DNA of 11,984 nucleotides from JBHGBB01 sp041946755 (GCA_041946755.1 JBHGBB010000123.1:1-11984); one strand, 5' to 3'; positions 1 to 7,050 are shown, numbered from the stretch's first letter. Translations and numbers: made by a program. Notes: a model not told the origin generated them from the letters alone.

Positions 1-96
1 GCTTGTGGAAGATGTGGATACCTCCGGTGGAGTTATCCAAGGATGATGGGAAATCCGCCTGAGGCGGATTTCCCACCATCCGGCATCTCCACAAGC
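1..96. repeat. Three-way-junction palindromic element
   Basis: The 96 bases fold almost completely into nested inverted repeats. Bases 1-14 pair with 84-96 as a 13-bp outer stem with one bulged A at position 9 or 10. Inside it are two hairpins. Bases 15-25 pair with 29-39 around a GGT loop with one mismatch. Bases 41-59 pair with 63-81 around a TGA loop with one mismatch. Only positions 40, 82 and 83 are left at the junction. This is seen directly. It resembles a REP-like or small non-autonomous mobile palindrome, or a structured end of the adjacent dead insertion sequence, but I do not recognise the family. It could form as RNA or as a cruciform in DNA. Confidence 0.75.
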
Positions 97-153
97 AGCG
101 GTTTTCGTTATTTTTTGATAGTGCACCACTACCTGGAAGCATCCGCGGCGGCT

Positions 154-184
154 AATCTCCTAGAATAGAAGCAAAAAGGAGATT
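154..184 (+). promoter_or_regulatory. Hairpin that would hide the transposase ribosome binding site
   Basis: AATCTCC at 154-160 is the exact complement of GGAGATT at 178-184. The second arm contains the Shine-Dalgarno core (AAAAGGAG, 175-182) of the ATG at 192. Pairing would hide the ribosome binding site. Insertion sequences often limit translation of transcripts entering from outside in this way. Here the gene is already broken, so this is a relic. The arms are only 7 bp with a 17-base loop, so the call is moderate. Confidence 0.45.
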
Positions 185-191
185 GTCCACG

Positions 192-1006
192 ATGCCGCAT
201 ACTAAGGTTACTATTACCATGCAAGATATTTACCGGTATACGATTATTAAAGACGTCGCAGAATAACGCCTCACCGGATTACAAGCAGCAGCAATTCTGG
301 GCTTAACCAATGTCCAGGTTTCCCGTTTAAAACAGCGGTTTCTGGCAGAAGGATTTGAAGGACTGCTCCGCAAACTACCTTCGGCTTCCCCGAATCAGCA
401 GGTAACCGCCGCCGACCGCGCGACCATTATCCGGTTACGTCAAGACCGCTATTTTGATTTCAATATCAACCATTTTAAAGAAAAATTACATGAACTCCAT
501 CAGATTCATTACAGCTATAACACCATCCGTAAGATTCTGGTGGACGCCGGATTGCATGTGGCGCGGAAGAAGAAGGTGGTTCACCGGATGCGGCGGCGCA
601 TGTCCAAAGCCGGCATGCTGGTGCAAATGGATTCTTCCCAACATCACTGGTTACCGCAAATCCCAAAACCGTGGTGGTTAATCGCCATGATTGATGATGC
701 TTCGAGAGAAGTGCCCGTAGCCGCGTTTGTACCCTCCGATACCCTTGTTTGCTAATCTGTAGGTCTTATGTCGTTTTATCGAAGCTAAAGGGCTCTTTAT
801 CAGTCGCTATGTCGATAAAGCCAGCCATTTTACGACCACGCGTCATGCGGACGTGCACGTTACGGTGCTGCCGGAACAAACAGATACCCAAACGCACTTA
901 TGTCACCCTGATCAAAAAACCATATATCCCTCCGACAGATCATCCTTGGCGGTTTTTTAAACTCGGCAAAAGTTTAACATATAGACAAGTTAATCACCTA
1001 AAATAA
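192..1006 (+). pseudogene. Decayed ISNCY/IS1202-type transposase
   Basis: Three pieces in three frames join into one transposase. Piece A (192 to about 743) begins MPHTKVTITMQDIYRY and has a helix-turn-helix (QAAAILGLTNVQVSRLKQRF), a DDE-type core start (VQMDSSQHHW) and IDDASREV. TAA at 264-266 interrupts it. Near 742-745 the reading shifts into the +1 frame, where PLFANL, a TAG at 760-762 and then RFIEAKGLFISRYVDKASHF follow, continuing to PEQTDTQ at about 893. The C-terminus then appears in the next frame from about 894 (KKPYIPPTDHPWRFF, stop at 1004-1006). Full-length relatives have well over 100 more residues between PEQTDTQ and this tail, including the catalytic Glu region, so a large deletion lies near 893. 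The family call rests on remembered motifs (YVDKASHFTTTRH, PP-DHPWR). No terminal repeats could be fixed. The piece is richer in G and C than the genes beside it. Confidence 0.8.
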
Positions 1007-1009
1007 TTT

Positions 1010-1049
1010 AAAAAAAAGCGGAGACCCAAGGTTGCTTGTGTCTCCGCTT
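1010..1049 (-). terminator. Rho-independent terminator of the first beta-helix gene
   Basis: A perfect 10-bp stem, AAGCGGAGAC (1016-1025) with GTCTCCGCTT (1040-1049), encloses a 14-base loop. On the minus strand it is followed by a U-run templated by the A-run at 1010-1017. It lies about 30 bases past the stop codon at 1078. Its stem base AAGCGGAG recurs in the terminator of the paired gene at 3624-3659. Confidence 0.88.
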
Positions 1050-1077
1050 GAAAAGCAAATAATTTCCGAATTATTGT

Positions 1078-2826
1078 TTAATTAAATAATTCGAATCGGA
1101 TATATTTCCGCGACTCGATTTCTTTATATAACGGGGTTGATGTTGGTACTACGCTTATATTAACCGTTATCTGTTGAGCTGGTGGTCCTGGATCACTTAC
1201 CGTTAAATCGGCAGTACCAGTACTTGTTGCGGTGAAAGTCACCGTTGCACCGGTAGTTGAACTCAGGTATCCCACAGCATCATTACTTAGCGACCAGATA
1301 AAGTTATTGGTTCCACCACTGGCCGAGAAATCTTTTGTTCCACCAATAGTAACATTTAATGGTCCGGTTGGGCTAACTCCTAATGGTAATGCACCTACGT
1401 AATCGGCACCACCACATAACGGTACTCCACTAGGACCAGCAGTACTAAATGCAAAGGTTCTAACATCTAAAAGATCTGAACTTGCTGGGTCTAGCGATAC
1501 GAAATCCGGATCTGCATAAATGACACCTGCATTAAGGGTTACATTTTCTGAGGTTATAGCACTCAAAGCATAGGTGCCGGTATTAACAAACGCAGAATAA
1601 TCGGCTGTTACACTAGCGGTAGTATCTCTATTAACCAGCCCTGTTCCATTTGGACCAGAGCTACTTGCTAGAATAACATTGCTCATATTCACCGTTGGAG
1701 CTCCAGCATCACTAGCAATAAAAAACGCTGTGTCATTTGCATTACGAACCAGGATGGTCACATTTTCCATATTCATCTGCTGCCCTATTTGCTGACTTAA
1801 CAAATACCCATACTTATTGGCAACAGTTTCTGAAGTAAGGATAATAGTATTGGTAATACTTATCGGAATACCTGTAGTGGCTCCATAGTATGAAGTTATA
1901 CCATTAGCTTTATTCGAGTCAATCAGCACGTTATTGAAACTGACTCTGCCCGGATTGGCTAATTCACCTCCGCAGAAAATCGATATGTCACCATTGCCAA
2001 AGTTATACCATCCGTTACCGATAAACTTAACCGGATTTGCTTTGGTACCGTTGATATCATAGATACATCCATCAGTCACCAGCTGGAATCCAATCCGATC
2101 GTTAAACGAGAATACGCATCCTTCGTTTATCTGACAGGTGAAGTTACTAAAATCGGGATAGAATGCTAGTCCATCTGCACTTGTATAAGCTCCAGCAGAA
2201 CCCGTAGGTCGGTTGTTACTGACGATAACTCGAGTTAAATTAATATTGGTATTTCCATAGACCCAAATTCCGTCATCTCGGAACGGTACCGCAACAAGCG
2301 GGTCAAAATTGACTTTGGCTAATCCATCGGTGGTAACCGGATTATTACTGCCATCATTCGGGCATACCAGAATATCGGTTAAGTTGACATTAATAGTAAA
2401 ATCCGTTGCCGCTGTAGCACCCGAATTAACTTCTATACCCCATCGAGCGCGGGTAGCACTCATGTCTGTTGTAGAAGGAATAAATGTTAAGTTCTCTAGG
2501 TAGACATCCATCGGATTTGGTGTACCTGAAGAGCGAATACCTACTGCTGCACTACCAACTCCAGCAGAAGCGCTTGCGTCCCAGTTTTTTACTAAAGTGA
2601 CTATCGGTCGAGTTCCTTGACCGATTATTGCAAGCGATTTACTATCAATCAAAATTGCATCGGCGTTATACGTACCGCTAGCGACGAGAATGGTATCGCC
2701 GGAAACTGCAGCGACACACGCTGCACTTATCGTCGAATAAGTTCCCGGAACATTAAGTACCGTACTCGAACCGAAAACAGCTAATCCTAATATACCAAGT
2801 ATTATTATACAAAATATTTTTTTCAT
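1078..2826 (-). CDS. Secreted right-handed beta-helix protein with C-terminal Ig-like domain and RFELF tail
   Basis: The product is 582 residues. Residues 1-20 (MKKIFCIIILGILGLAVFGS) form a signal peptide. Next comes the opening strand pattern of pectin-lyase-fold proteins (GTYSTISAACVAAVSGDTILVASGTY). A long region of repeated rungs follows, with motifs such as VYLENLTF, INLTRVIV, ISITNTIIL, MNMENVTILV and VNMSNVIL. Residues 483-564 look like an Ig-like beta-sandwich. The last 18 residues (PLYKEIESRKYIRFELFN) match the tail of the protein encoded at 3692-5707. No catalytic residues could be identified, so an enzymatic role is not claimed. Surface adhesion or polysaccharide binding is inferred. 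The start is supported by a strong Shine-Dalgarno (AAAGGAGGT, 2838-2846) 11 bases upstream. It follows the prepilin-like gene at 2954 with a 127-base gap that holds its own promoter. Confidence 0.85.
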   Translation of the reverse strand: MKKIFCIIILGILGLAVFGSSTVLNVPGTYSTISAACVAAVSGDTILVASGTYNADAILIDSKSLAIIGQGTRPIVTLVKNWDASASAGVGSAAVGIRSSGTPNPMDVYLENLTFIPSTTDMSATRARWGIEVNSGATAATDFTINVNLTDILVCPNDGSNNPVTTDGLAKVNFDPLVAVPFRDDGIWVYGNTNINLTRVIVSNNRPTGSAGAYTSADGLAFYPDFSNFTCQINEGCVFSFNDRIGFQLVTDGCIYDINGTKANPVKFIGNGWYNFGNGDISIFCGGELANPGRVSFNNVLIDSNKANGITSYYGATTGIPISITNTIILTSETVANKYGYLLSQQIGQQMNMENVTILVRNANDTAFFIASDAGAPTVNMSNVILASSSGPNGTGLVNRDTTASVTADYSAFVNTGTYALSAITSENVTLNAGVIYADPDFVSLDPASSDLLDVRTFAFSTAGPSGVPLCGGADYVGALPLGVSPTGPLNVTIGGTKDFSASGGTNNFIWSLSNDAVGYLSSTTGATVTFTATSTGTADLTVSDPGPPAQQITVNISVVPTSTPLYKEIESRKYIRFELFN

Positions 2827-2882
2827 TTATATTTTGCACCTCCTTTCATTAATAAAATAAAAATACCTTAAAATATTAATTG

Positions 2883-2911
2883 AGTTTACTCCTAAATCTA
2901 AATTTTGTCAA
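2883..2911 (-). promoter_or_regulatory. Sigma-70 type promoter of the first beta-helix gene
   Basis: On the minus strand TTGACA (2906-2911, 6/6) is followed by a 17-base spacer and TAAACT (2883-2888, 4/6), giving a leader of about 50 bases. The stretch AAAAAGCTTGACAAAAT around the -35 matches the promoter at 6731-6759 with one base different. This implies the gene can be transcribed apart from the prepilin gene before it. Confidence 0.6.
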
Positions 2912-2953
2912 GCTTTTTCGCATAAAATTCTCTTATTTCTATCAATTCAATTA

Positions 2954-3547
2954 TTAATATCCTGCTGGTGCTGGTGGTTCACCCCATTCATTAGGATATT
3001 TCCCTGTAGCACCAAGCCGAAGAATATCACCGTTACTAACAGTTCCATTCGTTGGGTCATAAAATTCCCAGGCATAATCTTGTTTTAGATCAGGACCAGC
3101 ACTGCTGAGTCGCCATATCCTTTGATATAAACCTGGAACCCAACTATAGTTCCGATCATGTTGCGTCTGTTCATCACAGTAGTCATAAGTATCATAGACA
3201 TCAGAGCCAGATGATCCCCCAACTTCACGTTGTGGAACAAATGGATCGGGTTTCGGTACTTTACTGATATAAGCAATCGGAGTAGTTAAACAATTAAGTC
3301 GTTTAGAAACCGGCTTGTTATAGTCAGTGATCCAAGGAATATTCCACATCGGGTATTGAGAGTTATCCGTATAATACGATTCTAGTGCTAGCGACAGTGA
3401 ACGCATCTCTCCTTTAGCACGGGATACTTTCGCGCGAACTTGAGCGGCTAAAAAGTTCGGGATGGCGATTGCGGCTAGAATTGCGATAATTGCCACTACA
3501 ATCAGTAGTTCAATTAATGTAAAGCCATGATAATCTTTTTTCTGCAT
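2954..3547 (-). CDS. Prepilin-type (pseudopilin, GspG-like) protein
   Basis: The product is 197 residues. It has a class III signal MQKKDYHG|FTLIELL, with prepilin peptidase cleavage expected after Gly8, methylatable Phe9 and Glu13 at position +5. A hydrophobic assembly helix runs from about residue 9 to 31 (LLIVVAIIAILAAIAIPNFL). The rest is a GspG-like globular domain: LALESYYTDNSQYP, then LTTPIAYISKVP, and near the end SAGPD and YDPTNGTVSNGDILR. The last pieces are typical of the expanded prepilin families of several candidate phyla. Such proteins build type II secretion pseudopili or type IV pili at the inner membrane. The Shine-Dalgarno GAGGTGAG (3554-3561) sits 6 bases before the ATG. 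Its nearest relative here is the protein at 5847-6506. Each stands just upstream of a beta-helix gene. Confidence 0.92.
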   Translation of the reverse strand: MQKKDYHGFTLIELLIVVAIIAILAAIAIPNFLAAQVRAKVSRAKGEMRSLSLALESYYTDNSQYPMWNIPWITDYNKPVSKRLNCLTTPIAYISKVPKPDPFVPQREVGGSSGSDVYDTYDYCDEQTQHDRNYSWVPGLYQRIWRLSSAGPDLKQDYAWEFYDPTNGTVSNGDILRLGATGKYPNEWGEPPAPAGY

Positions 3548-3584
3548 AATCTTCTCACCTCGATTCTATTTTTGATTTTATTCC

Positions 3585-3621
3585 ATTATAATTCATAACA
3601 TACTCAACTTGATTTCGTCAA
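3585..3621 (-). promoter_or_regulatory. Probable promoter of the second prepilin gene in transcription order
   Basis: On the minus strand TTGACG (3616-3621, 5/6) is followed after 18 bases by TATGAA (3592-3597, 4/6). A perfect TATAAT (3585-3590) lies further on but has no well-placed -35. The -35 starts directly after the T-run of the preceding terminator, so the cassette appears to begin a new transcript here. The exact -10 is uncertain. Confidence 0.45.
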
Positions 3622-3623
3622 AT

Positions 3624-3659
3624 AAAAAAAGCGGAGTAATGAAAATCATTACTCCGCTT
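3624..3659 (-). terminator. Rho-independent terminator of the second beta-helix gene
   Basis: A perfect 14-bp stem (3629-3642 with 3646-3659) has a 3-base loop. On the minus strand a U-run follows, templated by A at 3624-3630. It lies about 33 bases past the stop codon at 3692. The stem base AAGCGGAG is identical to that of the terminator at 1010-1049, although the upper stems differ. Confidence 0.93.
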
Positions 3660-3691
3660 AAAGAATAGACTAGCTTAAATAAGTTGTGTGT

Positions 3692-5707
3692 TTATTCGAA
3701 AATTTCGAATCGGACTTCTTTCGTTTCCAGGGTATCGTTAAATAATGGTGCACCAGTCGGGGTTACAGAAACCGGGATAACCGCCGTTTGAGCAGCACCA
3801 TCAGTGATCGTGATATCTCCTGAAGCTGCAGTGGTTGCTGGGGTAAATGTTACCGCAGAACCGGTACTCATATCCAAGGTACCCACGCCACCGTTCACTA
3901 CCCAGTTATAAGGTTCTACACCACCGGAAACAGTTAATGCTACTGTTGTGCCACCCGGTTGGGTATAGATAAATTTCGGTGAATAATCTAGTGGCGCAAT
4001 GATTTCATCGCACCCTTTCCATGGAGCACTTAAACTTCGAGCATCACCATCAAAATCAGTGGTAATAGCTATTGGAGAAGTAATCGGGGTTCCTGGGGTT
4101 AACGGTGCCGGATTCAGACCGGAGAAATGTAAATCCGTTGGTGGAATAATTACTCCCGTGCTTGTAGTCGAATAACTCCAATGGTCTGGAGTGGTGGTAA
4201 TCGGGTCTACACTTTGTGAATTTGCATCTTGGCTACTTAATGCTTTCCAGTCGTTGAAGGTGCTATAAATACTACCACCAACATAAGCCATTACTGGCGG
4301 AGCATTTGTATCGGACGATGCGATAGCCCAGTCGTTATAATCGGAAACAACATGTGCGACATCGCTATTATTAGCTAAATATAATACGCTTCCACCAACC
4401 TGTTCCGTTCGAACAATATTATTTTTCATGGTGAATGTTCCGGTATATGCAACGGCAGGATTAGTAGTTCCTAAACCGAATGCATAACATTTATCCGGAG
4501 TAAACGCCCAACCATTAAAATTCGGTAAACTAATCGAATTGTGGAATAGGTTTACATTTGCCATACTTGATAGCACGAAAACACCACGGTAGTTTTCATT
4601 TACTGCGGTATGTGATGTGGAGAGTAAACTAAATCCACCCATCATATTGTTGTAAATGTTATAGGTGCAGGTTCCGGTTCCTTGTCCAGCGAGTGCAATA
4701 ATACTCAGTCCGAAAGATAGACTTGATGGTGCAGCGCTCGCCGAATAGTTTCTGGTATATAGATTATCGAAATTGTTATCGTAGATATCGATAGTCCAGT
4801 TAGCGGCGTTATTGGCCCCTTCATGATAAATCGCTCTACCACCTTGCTGTCCTGGCGGGCCATATAGTCTGAATCGGTTATTTGAAATTGTCCCACTTCC
4901 ACTGGTTAATAACCGAATGCCATCGCGTACAGCATAAATGGTATTACCGGTAATTGTGTAACCAGTTTGCGCTGTGCCTGATGGAGCACTTCCGAAACTA
5001 CCAATACCTTCACCAACAAGACTAGCGGTAGCTTGCAGATAACAATTCTGTACTGTCCAATTATCCGGAACATAAGCGTTACCCGCATATGTAGTTACTG
5101 CAGCAAATGCTACGCAATATTGATAGTTATTGTAAGTAGAGTAATTGTAGAACTTACAGTTTTTTATCGTTACATTATCAGTATCACCATATACATAAAC
5201 GAGCCGAGCATACATTAAGTTACCGGTATTTCCAAGAACATTTCGAATGGTTAGATCTTGGGAATTACTGCCATTATTTGATCCATCGATGGTAAATCCA
5301 TCCATTTTCTTAACCTGGACAGTTCCATCACCAGTAGTTAATCCACTTAAGAGGCATCCAACTAAAATATGAGCGGATACCGTATTGTCGCCGGCTTGTA
5401 AAAAGGTTACCGTAGGTTGAACACCGGCAGCGGGTTTGATGGTAATGGTATTCCCAGTACCCACAGTATTACAAAATGCTACACTAGTCGCTTCGCTGAG
5501 ATCGGTTGCAATTTCGAGAGTCCAATTTCCGGTATTCGCGGTGGCATTAAAATCGAGTGATGCTTCATATAAACTGGCATAATCACAACCAGTAGTACCA
5601 ACCGTTGAGGTTCCTTGTCCTCCCCCAGTACTATACTTGGTCGCATAGCTAAAACTGAAACAAAGTACTACCATTGAAATAATAAATAGATATTTCACTA
5701 ATTTCAT
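3692..5707 (-). CDS. Secreted right-handed beta-helix protein with C-terminal Ig-like domain and RFEIF tail
   Basis: The product is 671 residues from the chosen start. A signal peptide (MKLVKYLFIISMVVLCFSFS, cleavage after YA at residues 21-22) leads into a Gly-rich mature N-terminus. The body shows recurring beta-helix rungs: FTIDGSN, LTIRN, VTIKNCKF, WTVQNCYL, YTITGNTI, GTISNNRF, YNIYNNMM, VNLFHNSI and FTMKNNIV. Residues 574-653 form an Ig-like domain similar to that of the protein at 1078-2826 (GGTT...SGG...W...TGSAVTFT). The last 18 residues, PLFNDTLETKEVRFEIFE, align without gaps to that protein's tail. I chose the ATG at 5705-5707 because it begins a clean signal peptide and has AAAGGAG (5716-5722) 8 bases upstream. 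An in-frame ATG at 5771-5773 also has a strong ribosome site and would add 22 hydrophilic residues. No catalytic site was recognised. A surface-exposed structural or binding role is inferred. Confidence 0.85.
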   Translation of the reverse strand: MKLVKYLFIISMVVLCFSFSYATKYSTGGGQGTSTVGTTGCDYASLYEASLDFNATANTGNWTLEIATDLSEATSVAFCNTVGTGNTITIKPAAGVQPTVTFLQAGDNTVSAHILVGCLLSGLTTGDGTVQVKKMDGFTIDGSNNGSNSQDLTIRNVLGNTGNLMYARLVYVYGDTDNVTIKNCKFYNYSTYNNYQYCVAFAAVTTYAGNAYVPDNWTVQNCYLQATASLVGEGIGSFGSAPSGTAQTGYTITGNTIYAVRDGIRLLTSGSGTISNNRFRLYGPPGQQGGRAIYHEGANNAANWTIDIYDNNFDNLYTRNYSASAAPSSLSFGLSIIALAGQGTGTCTYNIYNNMMGGFSLLSTSHTAVNENYRGVFVLSSMANVNLFHNSISLPNFNGWAFTPDKCYAFGLGTTNPAVAYTGTFTMKNNIVRTEQVGGSVLYLANNSDVAHVVSDYNDWAIASSDTNAPPVMAYVGGSIYSTFNDWKALSSQDANSQSVDPITTTPDHWSYSTTSTGVIIPPTDLHFSGLNPAPLTPGTPITSPIAITTDFDGDARSLSAPWKGCDEIIAPLDYSPKFIYTQPGGTTVALTVSGGVEPYNWVVNGGVGTLDMSTGSAVTFTPATTAASGDITITDGAAQTAVIPVSVTPTGAPLFNDTLETKEVRFEIFE

Positions 5708-5790
5708 TACCTGCTCTCCTTTCTGAGCAATAATTGATTGGTTTAATTTATCTGTTTTTAAACTTATAATCATAATCCCTCCTTTCTATC

Positions 5791-5828
5791 CTCTACTATT
5801 TGTATATCTCACTCTACTATTTGTATAT
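5791..5828. repeat. 17-base direct repeat with 21-base period
   Basis: CTCTACTATTTGTATAT occurs exactly at 5791-5807 and 5812-5828, upstream of the beta-helix gene and just past the stop of the prepilin gene. A period of 21 bases is two DNA helical turns, as expected for a pair of sites read from the same face by a DNA-binding protein. Replication slippage is the plain alternative. Confidence 0.7.
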
Positions 5829-5846
5829 ATTAAGTATATATCAAAA

Positions 5847-6506
5847 CTAATATTGTCCCTGTTTACTGGTTCGATACACTCCACCGCGGCTAGTAACTCC
5901 ATTTGATGGGTCATATGCCATTAAACGAACATCTCCTTCTGGACATAAAGGTGGATTGTCTACATAAGTTCGAATGCCAAGTGTACCCGCTCCGGTATAA
6001 CCAGTAAAGAATTTTCCATAAGGACCTGCAGACCATAATGACCAATATGAGGTGTGGTATAAATCGCTCAAGAAAGGTCCCCCGTTTGCATCGCTTGCAG
6101 TTATAAATTTGTTCCAAGTATACATAAAATATCCGATTCCCCATTTTGCTTGTGCATCATGGCCAGAGAAATGGTATGGATCTTTTGGAATCGAGGTAAG
6201 ATATGCAATTGGTGTGGTTAAAACATCAAATCGACAAGGACTGTAATCGTCTACACCAAAGACTCCATTTTTACCACCACCATATGGGTTTGAGTCATAA
6301 ATCGGATACGAATTTGCATCGACATTATACGCTTCTATTGCGGTAGCAAGTGTACTGAACTCGCCCTTAATCCTTGCTGTTTTAGACCGAGTTTGAGCAG
6401 CTAAGAAGTTTGGAATTGCGATTGCTGCAAGAATTGCAATAATAGCTACAACGATCAACAATTCGATCAAAGTAAATCCGAGTTTATTATTTAAATCTTT
6501 CAGCAT
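5847..6506 (-). CDS. Prepilin-type (pseudopilin, GspG-like) protein
   Basis: The product is 219 residues. The class III signal is MLKDLNNKLG|FTLIELL, with cleavage expected after Gly10 and Glu15 at position +5, then a hydrophobic helix ending IPNFLAAQ. The globular part has AIEAYNVDANSYP, LTTPIAYLTSIPKDPY, WSAGPYG and YDPSNGVTSRGGVYR, the same order of motifs as the protein at 2954-3547. The two are therefore paralogues. It differs by an insert around YGGGKNGVFGVDDYSPCRF that precedes LTTPIAY. The AAAGG ribosome site is about 14 bases from the ATG, which is long. A TAA lies in frame between it and the ATG, so no longer form exists. No terminator lies before the downstream beta-helix gene (gap 139 bases), so the two may be one transcript. 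Confidence 0.92.
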   Translation of the reverse strand: MLKDLNNKLGFTLIELLIVVAIIAILAAIAIPNFLAAQTRSKTARIKGEFSTLATAIEAYNVDANSYPIYDSNPYGGGKNGVFGVDDYSPCRFDVLTTPIAYLTSIPKDPYHFSGHDAQAKWGIGYFMYTWNKFITASDANGGPFLSDLYHTSYWSLWSAGPYGKFFTGYTGAGTLGIRTYVDNPPLCPEGDVRLMAYDPSNGVTSRGGVYRTSKQGQY

Positions 6507-6730
6507 AGTTTTAATTTTTACCTTTCATTTCCCAATAATATTTTGGGAGTAAACAACTAAATGAATTCTCGATAAAAAATATTATTTTCACCACCTTTCT
6601 TTTCAAGAGATTGAATCATTTTATCTTAATCTTGTAACGCAATTAACCGCTGTTCTTATTATCTGGACTGCTAATTAGTTAAGATATATTTTACATTTAT
6701 AGTTATTTATTAATATCCAACTCGACAATA

Positions 6731-6759
6731 ACTATTGCACAAAAAATAGATTTTGTCAA
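6731..6759 (-). promoter_or_regulatory. Sigma-70 type promoter of the first prepilin gene
   Basis: On the minus strand TTGACA (6754-6759, 6/6) is followed by a 17-base spacer and AATAGT (6731-6736, 4/6). Transcription from it would give a leader of about 220 bases before the ATG at 6506. Its -35 region closely matches that of the promoter at 2883-2911, which suggests the modules were copied or are controlled together. Confidence 0.55.
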
Positions 6760-7025
6760 GTTTTTTTTATATTTTTTTTGATTTCATTGATATTATTGAA
6801 TTTTATTATCTATCTGGAATTGAATAACTTAATGCGGATTATCTTTGTATAGACAATAATTATCGTTAATTTGTTATTATGTAATATATGCATTATAAAC
6901 TATATTTTATATCAACAATATATTGACCTCATTTTTCCAATTTAATACTAGTATTAAACGTCCGATTCATTCATTATGTAGTTATATCTGTAATTATGCG
7001 ATGTAATTAGTTTAAGAGCTCTTTG

Positions 7026-7050
7026 CCCGAATTGGTTCGACCAATTCGGG
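7026..7050. other. Perfect 11-bp hairpin of unknown role
   Basis: CCCGAATTGGT (7026-7036) pairs perfectly with ACCAATTCGGG (7040-7050) around a TCG loop. Neither strand has a T-run after the stem, so it is not an ordinary intrinsic terminator. It adjoins the palindrome AAGAGCTCTT (7014-7023). A protein-binding site, an RNA stem, or an insulator between divergent units are all possible. Confidence 0.6.

Noticed and set aside
111..920. Possible terminal inverted repeats of the insertion sequence: TTTTTTGATAGTG (left) and the complement of CCTGATCAAAAAACC (right)
   Set aside because: The right copy lies inside the transposase C-terminal coding piece (TLIKKPYIPP), so it cannot be the element's end, and the match needs gaps.
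37..949. An 11-base inverted match, CCAAGGATGAT (37-47) and ATCATCCTTGG (939-949)
   Set aside because: The right copy encodes the conserved DHPW of the transposase tail, so coding constraint explains it. A link to the structured element is possible but unsupported.
6521..6600. Short GTG-started minus-strand frame in the prepilin leader
   Set aside because: The ribosome-like bases are only two or three from the GTG, and the short peptide has no recognisable feature.
7026..7050. tRNA T-arm remnant (GGTTCGACC in the hairpin)
   Set aside because: The stem is 11 bp with a 3-base loop, unlike a 5-bp T-stem with a 7-base loop, and no acceptor, D or anticodon arm is near.
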